Translations under genes and position numbers: made by a program
Notes under the pieces: model-generated
Seen by the model: the letters and a program-made list of their open reading frames with translations, nothing else
What the model was told of the DNA's origin: nothing
The model's database searches: none
Part shown: positions 30,050 to 39,934 of the stretch, piece by piece
How positions within the stretch are numbered: the stretch's first letter is position 1
Layout of the letters: each line of letters begins with the position of its first letter
Origin: Spirochaetales bacterium
GTDB taxonomy: Bacteria > Spirochaetota > Spirochaetia > JABMQR01
DNA: 64,000 nt
Reading direction: 5' to 3'
NCBI GenBank assembly: GCA_018399255.1
Contig: JAGYPA010000012.1
Location: 22,832 to 86,831 of the forward strand

Positions 30050-31813
30050 CTAGCGCTTGTATACAGGCCTGGCCTGATAGGTAGTGTGCAGCAAATGATG
30101 TGATTTTTCGCTCAGAGGAGCTCCGAGGAAATCGGTATATATCTGCTTTATTTCCGGATTTTCATGCGAACAGCGCACAACATTCATTGAATCATCCCGA
30201 TATAGCCCCTCGATACGTTTCTCACGGATATTATCTGTAGTGGCATAGGGCTGTCCACCGCCGGCAATACAGCCGCCGCGACAGGCCATTACTTCGATAA
30301 AATGGTAGGGCATTTCGGTGTTTTTCTTTCTCGCTTCACGGATCTCATCCAGTATGACGCTTACATTTGCCATCCCGTGGGCAACAGCCACCTTTACTTT
30401 GGTCCCTTTGATATCTATTTCGCCCTTTCTGATACCGTCCATACCCCTGACTGCCGGAATTTCTACATCAGCCAGATCTTCTCCAGTCACAAGATTATAG
30501 GCTGTCCGCAAAGCCGCTTCCATTACGCCGCCGGTATTGCCGAAAATTGTTCCTGCACCGGAGTAGCTGCCGATTGGCGAATCAGCCGACTCGTCAGGCA
30601 GGGTAAGGAAATCAATGCCGGATGCCCGGATCAGACGGCTGAGTTCCCGTGTGGTGAGCACAAGATCCATATCCTGGCAGCCTGAAGCCTGCATATTGTC
30701 ATCGCGCACAATCTCAAATTTTTTGGCCGTACACGGCATAATGGCAACGGAAAAAATCTTCTTCGGATCAATTTCCTTCTGCTCAGCATAATAGGTCTTA
30801 GTAAGAGCTCCCTGCATCATCATTGGTGATTTGGCTGTGGAAAAATTGGGAATCATATCGCTGTAGTATTTTTCCATATAGTCGGTCCAGGCAGGACAGC
30901 AGCTGGTGATTTGCGGCATTTCTCCGCCCTGGGTAAAGCGCTGCACAAACTCGGAGCCCTCCTCCATGATGGTCAGGTCCGCGGCAAAGTTTGTATCGAA
31001 GACGGCATCAGCCCCAAGTCGCCGCAACGCAGCATAAGTTTTACCGGTACAGATAGTTCCCGGCTCCATGCCGAAAGCTTCACCAATCGCGACCCGTACC
31101 GCGGGAGCAATCTGGACGGCAACATGCTTATCGGGATCGTTAACAGCATTAAGAAACAACCGGGTTTCATCACGTTCGAATATTGCGCCAACGGGACAGT
31201 GGGCTGAACATTGTCCGCACTTGATGCATGGACTGTCATCCAGGGTAAGGTTGGCAGCCGGCGCTATGCGGGTTTCATCTCCGCGGCCGACAAACTCAAG
31301 AGCCCAGACTCCCTGCAGCGTCTGGCAAACCTGAGCACAACGGCCGCATTTGATGCATTTTTCGGGATTGAGAATAATTGAAGGGGTGGAGTCATCCTGG
31401 GGAATATCCTGCAGCCTGACTTCATAGGGCTGCTCTCTAATTCCATAGTCTGCTGCCAGCTTCTGCAGCTCACAGGATCCATTTCTTCCGCACTTGAGAC
31501 AGTCATTCGGATGTGTTGAGAGGATAAGCTCAATTACCGTTTTTCTGATAGTATGCAGTTCGGGATCATGGGTAATAATGGACATACCTTCAGCAACCGG
31601 GGTTGCACAGGCGCGGACCATCTTGGGCGAATTTTCCATTTTGACAACGCAGATGCCGCAGGCAGCCCATGCCGGCAGGTCCGGATGGTAGCAAAGTGAT
31701 GGAATATTGATATTGTTAAGTCTCGACGCCTGCAGAACATTATATTCCGCCGGCACGCTGACTGTCTGCCCGTTAATTTTCATGGTTACCATTTTCAAGG
31801 GGTTCCTCCTCAC
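30050..31813 (-). CDS. [FeFe]-hydrogenase catalytic subunit (HndD-like)
   Basis: H-cluster motifs TSCCPAWTDYMEKYY, MPCTAKKFE, EVMACRGGCIAGGGQP; N-terminal 2Fe-2S and 4Fe-4S motifs. Confidence 0.97.
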   Translation of the reverse strand: MRRNPLKMVTMKINGQTVSVPAEYNVLQASRLNNINIPSLCYHPDLPAWAACGICVVKMENSPKMVRACATPVAEGMSIITHDPELHTIRKTVIELILSTHPNDCLKCGRNGSCELQKLAADYGIREQPYEVRLQDIPQDDSTPSIILNPEKCIKCGRCAQVCQTLQGVWALEFVGRGDETRIAPAANLTLDDSPCIKCGQCSAHCPVGAIFERDETRLFLNAVNDPDKHVAVQIAPAVRVAIGEAFGMEPGTICTGKTYAALRRLGADAVFDTNFAADLTIMEEGSEFVQRFTQGGEMPQITSCCPAWTDYMEKYYSDMIPNFSTAKSPMMMQGALTKTYYAEQKEIDPKKIFSVAIMPCTAKKFEIVRDDNMQASGCQDMDLVLTTRELSRLIRASGIDFLTLPDESADSPIGSYSGAGTIFGNTGGVMEAALRTAYNLVTGEDLADVEIPAVRGMDGIRKGEIDIKGTKVKVAVAHGMANVSVILDEIREARKKNTEMPYHFIEVMACRGGCIAGGGQPYATTDNIREKRIEGLYRDDSMNVVRCSHENPEIKQIYTDFLGAPLSEKSHHLLHTTYQARPVYKR

Positions 31814-31871
31814 GCAGCTTTTAGTGCTCTTCTCAAATACTTTTAATTTCAGCGTTTACCGCTTTCCGGCG

Positions 31872-33659
31872 CTATCTGACAAATACCGCATCAAATTTAC
31901 AGGTTTCCAGACAGACGCCGCATTTTATGCAGAGATCGGGATCAATCCGGTGAACTTGTCTCCGCTCTCCGGTAATCGCCCCGGTCGGACATTTTCTGGC
32001 GCAGGCCGTACATCCTATGCATTTATCGGCAAGAATATGGAAAGAGATAAGTTCCTTGCAGGTACCTGCCGGACAACGTTTGTCCTTGATATGAGCCAGA
32101 TATTCGTCTTCAAAATAGTTGAGAGTAGACAGTATCGGGTTGGGAGCAGTCTGACCGAGGCCGCAGAGTGATGCTTTTTTCATGGCAAGGCCTATATCTT
32201 TCATCTTGCCGATATCTGCCATCTCCCCTTCCCCTTTGGTTATCCGGTCAAGGATATTATAGAGAGAACGTCCCCCTATCCGACAGGGTGAACACTTTCC
32301 GCAGGATTCTTCCACCGAGAAACCAAGATAGAACTTGGTTACATCAACTATGCAGTCGTCTTCATCCATGATGATCATACCGCCGGAACCCATCATCGAA
32401 CCCAGGCTGGTAAGGGTGCCGTAATCAATCGGGGTATCCAGATAATCAGCTGTTATAACTCCGCCGGACGGCCCCCCGGTCTGAACGGCCTTGAATTTCT
32501 TTCCGTTGGCTATGCCGCCGCCGATATCATAGATTATTTCCCGCAGGGTTGTACCCATGGGCACTTCCACAAGGCCGGAATTACTGATCTTTCCGGTAAG
32601 TGCAAATACTTTGGTCCCTTTTGAATCTTCTGTCCCGATTTTTGAAAACCAGTCGCCGCCTTTGAGAATGATTACCGGAATATTAGCCCAGGTTTCCACG
32701 TTGTTGATAACCGTCGGTTTGTTCCAGACGCCCTTGACTGCCGGAAATGGGGGGCGCGGTCTCGGCATGCCTCGTTCACCCTCTATTGAGGCCAGCAGGG
32801 CAGTCTCTTCACCGCAGACAAATGCCCCGGCTCCCAACCGTATCTCTATGTCAAAGCTGAAATCGCTGCCGAGAATATTATCTCCCAGAAGGCCGTACTC
32901 ACGGGCCTGCTGCATGGCTATTTTCAGGCGCTTTATGGCCAGCGGATATTCCGCTCTGATATAGATGTAGCCTCTACTCGCTCCGCAGGTTCGACCGGCA
33001 ATAGTCATAGCCTCGAGTATGGAGTGAGGATCGCCTTCCAGGGTGCTCCGATCCATATATGCCCCGGGGTCGCCTTCGTCAGCGTTGCAGACTACATATT
33101 TTTCACTTTCTTCCACATCTTTGGTAAAGCTCCACTTGAGCCAGGTGGGGAAACCCGCTCCCCCGCGGCCGCGCAGCTGTGCTTTCTTCAACTCCTGGAT
33201 AACATCATCCGGAGACATTTCAAAGAGTACTTTTTCAACGGCTGCATATCCGTCACGGGCAATATATTCGTCAATGTTTTCCGGGTCAATAACGCCGCAG
33301 TTTCTCAGGACAATACGAAACTGCTTCTGGTAAAACTGAATATCATCAACCTTTGCATTCTTCGTACTTCCCTTTGTATCATACTCCAGACGGGATACTT
33401 TTCGCCCTTTCACCAGATGCTCAGTTATGATTTCCTCGGCATCTTCCGGGGTTACTTTAACATAGAAAGTTTCATCAGGAAGCACTTTAACAATGGGGCC
33501 CTGTTCACAGAACCCGAAACAACCGGTTTTTACAACCTGAACCTCGTCGGTAATTCCCTGCTCTGTGCAGGCAATTTTAAGGTTCCTGAAAATCTGATCT
33601 GCCTTGCTTGATTCGCAGCCGGTACCCCCGCAGACTAATACATAGTTCCTCTTAGGCAT
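31872..33659 (-). CDS. NuoF-like hydrogenase subunit (HndC-like)
   Basis: AQLRGRGGAGFPTWLKWSF, CNADEGDPGAYMDRS, ESCGKCSPCRIG, C-terminal 2x[4Fe-4S]. Confidence 0.96.
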   Translation of the reverse strand: MPKRNYVLVCGGTGCESSKADQIFRNLKIACTEQGITDEVQVVKTGCFGFCEQGPIVKVLPDETFYVKVTPEDAEEIITEHLVKGRKVSRLEYDTKGSTKNAKVDDIQFYQKQFRIVLRNCGVIDPENIDEYIARDGYAAVEKVLFEMSPDDVIQELKKAQLRGRGGAGFPTWLKWSFTKDVEESEKYVVCNADEGDPGAYMDRSTLEGDPHSILEAMTIAGRTCGASRGYIYIRAEYPLAIKRLKIAMQQAREYGLLGDNILGSDFSFDIEIRLGAGAFVCGEETALLASIEGERGMPRPRPPFPAVKGVWNKPTVINNVETWANIPVIILKGGDWFSKIGTEDSKGTKVFALTGKISNSGLVEVPMGTTLREIIYDIGGGIANGKKFKAVQTGGPSGGVITADYLDTPIDYGTLTSLGSMMGSGGMIIMDEDDCIVDVTKFYLGFSVEESCGKCSPCRIGGRSLYNILDRITKGEGEMADIGKMKDIGLAMKKASLCGLGQTAPNPILSTLNYFEDEYLAHIKDKRCPAGTCKELISFHILADKCIGCTACARKCPTGAITGERRQVHRIDPDLCIKCGVCLETCKFDAVFVR

Positions 33660-34060
33660 TATTTTCCCCCGTCCTTAATGATATCCGCCGCCGGTCGGTC
33701 AAACACATGGTCGTTGATCATCTCTTTTTTGATAAGGTGCTTATTAACAATTCTGCGTGCTGTTTCCTCGTCGACATTGCCGTAAATCACGCTTGGCATG
33801 CCTGGAACCATTACTTCAATGGTTGGTTCAACATAGCAGAGTCCCATGCATCCAGTCTGGGTTACCGCGACATTCTCAAGATTTTGCGCATCAAGCTCTT
33901 CAATGAAGGCATCGAGAGTCCTTTTTGCTCCGGCGGCAATTCCGCAGGTTCCCATTCCGATAATAATGCGAACATCCTTGCCTGCCGAATCGCGCTTGGA
34001 CATGTCTTTCTTTTTCTGCTCACGCAGATTCCTCAAGTCTTCAAGTGTCATTTTTGCCAT
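33659..34060 (-). CDS. Thioredoxin-like [2Fe-2S] ferredoxin (HndB-like)
   Basis: IGMGTCGIAAGAKRTLDAF...TQTGCMGLCYVEPTIEV. Confidence 0.9.
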   Translation of the reverse strand: MAKMTLEDLRNLREQKKKDMSKRDSAGKDVRIIIGMGTCGIAAGAKRTLDAFIEELDAQNLENVAVTQTGCMGLCYVEPTIEVMVPGMPSVIYGNVDEETARRIVNKHLIKKEMINDHVFDRPAADIIKDGGK

Positions 34061-34139
34061 TATCGACCTCCTACGGATACTCTATTCTTTCAATTTCTCT
34101 CTACCCTTCATAAACCTTTTTCGCTGATTATCTTCAACT

Positions 34140-34727
34140 TCACTTTTCCCGATCCCTGAGGGACTTCTCAAGGGATGTAAAATATATCCTTGCCAAACTG
34201 AGAGAACCGGCTGTTTCCAGTCCGTCCAATGCCTCTGTCAGCTCACTCCTTGCAACCGCATAAGAATCCTCTCTGCCGTTGGTAGTCAAGCTCCTGTTCA
34301 GGATCAGATCAAATTCACCGGCATGTAAAAAGGACAGTGAATTTGATAGTGAACAGGCAGTCAGAAAGGTTCCGGGAACATCCCCCAATGGAGGAGTGTC
34401 CAGATTTTTCCGGTCAAAGGAAAAACAGCATTCAGTACCCTTTCCTTTTTCCGATTTTATATCTACGCTTCCGCCGGCAGATCCTGCAGCCTGAACAAGA
34501 AACGGTATTCCCATTCCAATACTTCTTTCAGCATGTTTGGTTCCGTCAGTATAAAAGGGATCCCGGGCAGCTTTCAGTTCCTCTGCAGTCATTCCCCGTC
34601 CGTTATCCTGAACCCGGCACTCGATTATTCTTTCAGTCTCCCTAAGAAAAACTTCTATCCGGGAGGATCCCGCTTCAACAGCATTCTGTACTATATCAAG
34701 GATGAAATCGCATATCTCAGCATGCAT
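34140..34727 (-). CDS. HATPase_c ATP-binding protein in hydrogenase operon
   Basis: VQNAVEAGSSRIEVFLRETERIIECRVQDNGRGMTAEEL...GMGIPFLVQAAGSAGGSVDIKSEKGKGTECCF (N, G1, G2 boxes). Confidence 0.88.
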   Translation of the reverse strand: MHAEICDFILDIVQNAVEAGSSRIEVFLRETERIIECRVQDNGRGMTAEELKAARDPFYTDGTKHAERSIGMGIPFLVQAAGSAGGSVDIKSEKGKGTECCFSFDRKNLDTPPLGDVPGTFLTACSLSNSLSFLHAGEFDLILNRSLTTNGREDSYAVARSELTEALDGLETAGSLSLARIYFTSLEKSLRDREK

Positions 34728-34739
34728 AACTTGCAGATT

Positions 34740-35216
34740 CTATGTGTAGCTGGCAATTATGCCAGGAAGCTGATCCTTGGTCACTTTTCCGTGCACTTCC
34801 TCCCCGACAACCAGAACCGGGGCCAGTCCGCAGCAGCCGACGCATCGGACCCCCTCAATGGAAAATTTCCCATCTTTTGTCACTTCATTGATTGATATTC
34901 CCAGAAGTCCCTGCAGCTCATCTACAAGATTGCTGCCGCCTTTCAGGTAGCAGGCTGTTCCCAGACAGACTTGTATATTATACTTTCCAGGTTTTTCCAA
35001 CTTGAAAAAGTGATAGAAGGTAATTACTCCGTATATTTTAGCCAGCGGCACTTCGAGCATTCCGGCAACTTTGTCTGCAGCCGCACGGGGAATATAGCCG
35101 AACTCTTCCTGGACCTTATGCAGGACCATGATAAGATTTCCCGGCTTCACTTTCCACTCATTGATAAAACTGTTCAAGGCGGGAGAAAAAGTAATTGTTC
35201 CATCTGCAACAGCCAT
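34740..35216 (-). CDS. NuoE-like [2Fe-2S] subunit (HndA-like)
   Basis: GNLIMVLHKVQEEFGYIPRAAADKVAGMLEVPLAKIYGVITFYHFF...CLGTACYLKGG...VRCVGCCGLAPV. Confidence 0.95.
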   Translation of the reverse strand: MAVADGTITFSPALNSFINEWKVKPGNLIMVLHKVQEEFGYIPRAAADKVAGMLEVPLAKIYGVITFYHFFKLEKPGKYNIQVCLGTACYLKGGSNLVDELQGLLGISINEVTKDGKFSIEGVRCVGCCGLAPVLVVGEEVHGKVTKDQLPGIIASYT

Positions 35217-35287
35217 ATTACCTCCAGATGTTTTTTATTTAGTATTATATTATTTAATAATCGCTTTTTATTCAATATATTCTTATT

Positions 35288-35303
35288 TTATTTTTAAAAA
35301 TAA
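35288..35303. promoter_or_regulatory. Perfect AT palindrome in rex-hydrogenase intergenic region (candidate operator)
   Basis: TTATTTTTAAAAATAA, 16-bp perfect palindrome in the divergent intergenic region. Confidence 0.25.
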
Positions 35304-35384
35304 TAATTGATTTTTTAGCTATGCTGAAATCTTCAATAATCTTTTTGAAACTAAACATATTATTCAAGGATTAATTAATTTATT

Positions 35385-36044
35385 ATGCATCGTGACATGA
35401 TCGTAAGAATAACCAAATACGACCGGAATCTGCGACAGCTGAAAAACATGGGGTTCGAACGGGTTTTCGCCAACAACATAGGCGACCCCGCTGGTATTCC
35501 TGCAGCTGTCGTCAGAAAAGACTTCTCCCTCCTTAAAATCATCGGGCAAAAACGCGGCGGCTATGATATTGATAAGCTTATCGCTAATCTAGATCATATT
35601 CTTGGAAAAAGCGGGTCACAGAATGCTGCCGTTATCGGCTGCGGAAGAATTGGCGGCGCCCTCCTCCGCTATAACGGATTTGAATCCGATGGTATAAGAA
35701 TTGTAGCAGGTTTTGACATAATTACAAGAATTTGTGAAGAAGAGAACTGTCCGGTCCCAGTTTATTCCATGGACAAGCTCGAAGAGGTAGTCGCCCAAAA
35801 GAACATACTGCTTGCCATTATCACAGTCCCCGAACAGGCGGCGCCGGATGTGTTTCACCGGCTGATTGATTCTGGAGTACGGGGTTTTCTCAATTTCACT
35901 TCATCAGGCCTGAAAGCTCCTCGAGAAACGAATGGAGATTCAGAAAAAAACTTTGACCATATTGTTGTTCATAGCGTCAATATCGGCCTGGAGATGGAAC
36001 AGATTATATACGAACTGAACATGGCTGATAAGCAGCTTGTCTAA
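35385..36044 (+). CDS. rex: Redox-sensing transcriptional repressor Rex
   Basis: AAVVRKDFSLLKIIGQKRGGYDIDKLI HTH plus VIGCGRIGGALLRYNGF Rossmann motif. Confidence 0.9.
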   Translation: MHRDMIVRITKYDRNLRQLKNMGFERVFANNIGDPAGIPAAVVRKDFSLLKIIGQKRGGYDIDKLIANLDHILGKSGSQNAAVIGCGRIGGALLRYNGFESDGIRIVAGFDIITRICEEENCPVPVYSMDKLEEVVAQKNILLAIITVPEQAAPDVFHRLIDSGVRGFLNFTSSGLKAPRETNGDSEKNFDHIVVHSVNIGLEMEQIIYELNMADKQLV

Positions 36045-36061
36045 CCCGCCGTCATGTATCC

Positions 36062-37276
36062 TCAGATGGTTTCGTAACCGAATTCCTTAAAGAAAAACTT
36101 CCACTCCTCATTAAGACGATCCATCAACTCGGGGGGAAGCGGTGTAAACTGATTTTTACGGTAGTGCTTGACTGTTTTCAGATATTCCTCCATGGGCAAT
36201 TTTGCTGCGGCAAAGCCTGGAAGCTTCAGCTGAGAATAAATCCGCTCAACTGTATCCATCGGACTCCTTTCAAGTTCTGCAAAGGGTATCTCTATCAGCT
36301 GTTCTCGAGAAAGAAGCTCCCGGTCGGCAATATACTTTTTGAGCATATCCCGGAAACAGGCAACGATTATTTCTTCCAGCTCCTTACCGGTTACATGCTG
36401 AAGAAACTGCGTTTCAACAACACTATTATAGAGATGCATGGTTGACTGATAGACATCATAGGGATTGCGGTGGATAAAAATAAATTTTGCATCAGGAAAC
36501 ATCTCATACAGTTCTTTCAAACGTCCTGTATTGTGCGGGTTTTTCAGAACGAGATTCTTTTTTTCGTTAAAGAGGGTTATTGTTTTCAGCAAATACTGAT
36601 AATCTCGCTGCCAGACTTTTTTATCTGCCGGCGTAATACCCTTGAAAAACAAGTATTTCTGAAAGTAGTCAGGATTACGGGGGAAGAAAAACCCTCCTAG
36701 TCCCGTCCTGGCAGACATGGTGCTGAACGGCTGCTCCTCTTCTGCAGGCGCATCAGGGGTAATGGCAACATTATCCTGCGGGCGACGCTTCGGAAAAAAA
36801 GGTTTGACCAGGAAGCGCAGCCGGGCACTGCTCAAAAGAGAAATATTGAAAAAAAGCGCCTGATAATTTGACAAAAAACCAAATTCAGGGTCCTTAGACA
36901 TCAGATAGTGCAGATGTGTAGTTCCGCTTCTCCAATGCCCGAGAATAAACACCTTCTGACTGCGGGAAAGATCCACTTGAACGATTTTTTTATGAAAAAA
37001 AACATCCTGAAAAAATTTCAAAGGACTGAACAATCTGCTGACCAAGGTGATGCTTCGTGCCCGAGCCCGGTATTCAGGATCAATATCATTCTCCCGCAAA
37101 TACCTGCGCCACACCCTCGGTTTTACCAGATACAGCTGATGCTGCCGGATAGGGATCTTTTCGGGAGTGTAGCGCCCTTTAGCTTCCTTCCTGGCTCGAT
37201 ACTTCGCACGGCGCGAAGAAACAGCTTTTTTATTGTAAAGATGATGTTTAACGTGTTCAGGTTCTTTAGTACTCAT
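36062..37276 (-). CDS. Sulfotransferase family protein
   Basis: VFILGHWRSGTTHLHYLMSKDPEFGF (5'-PSB-like loop), KFIFIHRNPYDVYQSTMHLY (3'-PB-like). Confidence 0.88.
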   Translation of the reverse strand: MSTKEPEHVKHHLYNKKAVSSRRAKYRARKEAKGRYTPEKIPIRQHQLYLVKPRVWRRYLRENDIDPEYRARARSITLVSRLFSPLKFFQDVFFHKKIVQVDLSRSQKVFILGHWRSGTTHLHYLMSKDPEFGFLSNYQALFFNISLLSSARLRFLVKPFFPKRRPQDNVAITPDAPAEEEQPFSTMSARTGLGGFFFPRNPDYFQKYLFFKGITPADKKVWQRDYQYLLKTITLFNEKKNLVLKNPHNTGRLKELYEMFPDAKFIFIHRNPYDVYQSTMHLYNSVVETQFLQHVTGKELEEIIVACFRDMLKKYIADRELLSREQLIEIPFAELERSPMDTVERIYSQLKLPGFAAAKLPMEEYLKTVKHYRKNQFTPLPPELMDRLNEEWKFFFKEFGYETI

Positions 37277-37434
37277 TCACAACCAGCTTTTTTATCAGAT
37301 TGGCAGTCAAATAATGCTACCATAAATCATTTACCACGTATACAGGGTATTTCACTCCTGTTGGACGCTAATCCCTTTGATTTTTCCCACCCCGGGTTTT
37401 ATACTGTCTGCAGAGTACAGAGGAAATATCATTC

Positions 37435-38313
37435 ATGAAATATCTCAAAAAGGCTTATCGCACAGGTATCTATCTTACTGCTGCAATTATTTCTGCCTCC
37501 ATGCTTCTGACTTTTTCTTCCTGTCAAAGTTGGATCGGAAAATCTATCATAGAGGTTGAAGAGAAGTATGCTGAATTTCCTTCCGCACAGGAACTGTACA
37601 GCTACTATCAGATGTGTCTGGCTGTCTGGAGAGAAAGGGAATACTATAAGGAGAGCAGTTGGAATCTTGAATATGTCCCCCATCCCGAAACAAACACGCT
37701 GGGATTGTTCATTGAGGAGGAGGGAACCCTGTATATGGTCTTCAGGGCAACTCAAGCCCCGAGGAACCCCATAGATACGGCCTTAAATCTTAATTATTCC
37801 CTGCAGCCACTGTTCTTCCTTGGAAATCAATCGTCCAATTCTTCTGAAGACCCGGTAATGAAAGCTCATGCGGGAATTCAGGAGAAGTACGCTGGAATAC
37901 GCGAAACAGTGCTGCAGCGAGCAAAGGTATTCAAAGGGAACCACATAGTACTCATCGGGCATAGTGCCGGCGGCATGACTGCCATGATAGCTTATCTTGA
38001 CCTGAAAAACATGCACCCGGATAAAGAATTTCTTGTAGTCACGTTCGGCATGCCGAGAGTTCTGAACATAACAGCAGCCCGTGTTCTTGATGCTGATTCT
38101 GATCGGATTTTTCGCATTGCCATGGCCCAGGATTTTCTTGTTACCATACCTCCGGCCTTTTTGGGCTACAGACATGCCGGTACAAAAATATTAATTGGCC
38201 GTCCCTCAATTCTGGATCCCTATACGGTCGAGGCACATGAAACCGGCTACCTGATAGAAACCGGGCGCCGTCTCAGAGAAGCCGGCTTCACTCCCGAAGA
38301 GCTGGGCTTCTGA
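37435..38313 (+). CDS. Lipoprotein with lipase class-3-like alpha/beta hydrolase fold
   Basis: SMLLTFSSCQS lipobox; HIVLIGHSAGGMTAMIAYLDLK (GHSAGG nucleophile elbow). Confidence 0.8.
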   Translation: MKYLKKAYRTGIYLTAAIISASMLLTFSSCQSWIGKSIIEVEEKYAEFPSAQELYSYYQMCLAVWREREYYKESSWNLEYVPHPETNTLGLFIEEEGTLYMVFRATQAPRNPIDTALNLNYSLQPLFFLGNQSSNSSEDPVMKAHAGIQEKYAGIRETVLQRAKVFKGNHIVLIGHSAGGMTAMIAYLDLKNMHPDKEFLVVTFGMPRVLNITAARVLDADSDRIFRIAMAQDFLVTIPPAFLGYRHAGTKILIGRPSILDPYTVEAHETGYLIETGRRLREAGFTPEELGF

Positions 38314-39394
38314 CCTGTTCAAGCTGCATAACTACCGGCAGATGGTCGGAATACCCCCTGCCTGAACGCATATCCCATCCTGCAGGCTGATTGTTTTCTG
38401 ACAGTATTTCGGAGGGAGCACACACATCGAATGCTGCATAATCCCATCCTGTTCCATCAAAGGCAGCGGATGAAATCATGATATGATCAAGGGTCGACCA
38501 TTCGCCCCTATAGCTGTAGCTGCCCGGCAGCTCGGTTTTTGTAAGGTTATCAAGCCATCCATTATAAAGTACTGAACCAGTGGCTTCTTCGAGAATGCCG
38601 GTTATCTGAAGACCGCCTCCAGTTTCGGGAACCGGCATCAATGCTGTCGCATAAGCCCGACCGATTCTTTCATATTCATCAGCATTCTCATTGAGATCTC
38701 CAGATAGAATCAGCAGCCTATCAGGATGACGCTCCAAATATCCCTCGATAACAGTTCTGGCTGCCCAGGCAGATTCAATACGTGACGGTTCGGTCACTTC
38801 TGGACCATTACGCCGTGATTTCCAATGATTATTCAACAGAGTTATGGTTTCATCCCCCGTCTTCACCTCCACTTCCAGAATAGGTCTGGAAAAATAGGTG
38901 GAAAGGCCGGCACCGGCATGAACTTTCACCCCGGTTATAGGATACCTGCTGATTACAGCTTGCTGAATTGCAGAGTTTGAAGCTTCAGTTACCGCACTAT
39001 AGGTATATCCGGCTTTTCCCAAATAATGGGAAATAAGGTCATTTACTACACCCTTGTGCTCAACCTCCTGCAAGCAAATAATATCAGGACGAGGATCGGC
39101 AAGTTCCAGAATAAGACGGCTTACTGCTGCTAAGCGAACGTGATACCTGGCAGTATCCCAGTTTCCCGTCCCGGGATCAAATTCCTGATACTCAGTGCCG
39201 TTATCAGTTCCGTCAAAGAGGTTTTCGACATTCCAGCTCATAATCACCAGAGTATCTGATTGTTCTGCTCCCTGAAGGGTGCAGCCGGGGCTGCAGGCTG
39301 CCAGAATAAGCAGTAAAGCGATTCCTGTCAGTACAAATCCGACAGAAGCATACTGGGCTTTTTTGCGGTTTTTAATTGTTCTGCTGTTACTCAT
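38288..39394 (-). CDS. Endonuclease/exonuclease/phosphatase family lipoprotein
   Basis: LVIMSWNVENLFDGTDN...DIICLQEVEH...ILSGDLNEN...YSDHLPVVMQ; lipobox LILAACSPG. Confidence 0.88.
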   Translation of the reverse strand: MSNSRTIKNRKKAQYASVGFVLTGIALLLILAACSPGCTLQGAEQSDTLVIMSWNVENLFDGTDNGTEYQEFDPGTGNWDTARYHVRLAAVSRLILELADPRPDIICLQEVEHKGVVNDLISHYLGKAGYTYSAVTEASNSAIQQAVISRYPITGVKVHAGAGLSTYFSRPILEVEVKTGDETITLLNNHWKSRRNGPEVTEPSRIESAWAARTVIEGYLERHPDRLLILSGDLNENADEYERIGRAYATALMPVPETGGGLQITGILEEATGSVLYNGWLDNLTKTELPGSYSYRGEWSTLDHIMISSAAFDGTGWDYAAFDVCAPSEILSENNQPAGWDMRSGRGYSDHLPVVMQLEQVRSPALRE

Positions 39395-39457
39395 ATATAT
39401 ATAAACCAGTATAATGGAGGAAAATATTCAACTTTTTGAAAATAAAGGAGTTTTTTT

Positions 39458-39844
39458 ATGAAAAGATCAATTGTTTCAACCAGCAAGGCTCCAGCGGCTG
39501 TCGGACCTTACTCGCAGGCTGTTACTGCCGGTAATCTTGTCTATTGTTCAGGGCAGGTTCCGCTCGTTCCGGAAACAGGTAAAATGGTTGAAGGCGGCAT
39601 CGAGGAGCAGACCAGACAAGCTTTGAATAATCTTTCAGCGGTTCTGGCTGCTGCAGGTTCTTCCCTTGGAGACACCCTCAAAATTCAGATTTTCATTACC
39701 GATATGGGAAATTTTTCCCGCATGAATGCCGTTTACAGTGAATTCTTCGAGGGGGATTATCCCGCCCGCTTCTGCGTGGAAGTCTCTGCCCTGCCGCTTG
39801 GTGCGCTGGTTGAGATTGATGCGATCGGTCTCTGCCATCCGTAA
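39458..39844 (+). CDS. ridA: RidA family enamine/imine deaminase
   Basis: VSTSKAPAAVGPYSQAVTAGNLVYCSGQVPLVPETGKMVEGGIEEQTRQAL. Confidence 0.95.
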   Translation: MKRSIVSTSKAPAAVGPYSQAVTAGNLVYCSGQVPLVPETGKMVEGGIEEQTRQALNNLSAVLAAAGSSLGDTLKIQIFITDMGNFSRMNAVYSEFFEGDYPARFCVEVSALPLGALVEIDAIGLCHP

Positions 39845-39934
39845 TTTTTTTTAAAAGAGGAGGTTCTTCGGGATTTGGACAGCTGTTTATGTAACAGAAG
39901 TGCTGCCCAGCCCGAAGATACCCTTATCCAGCAC

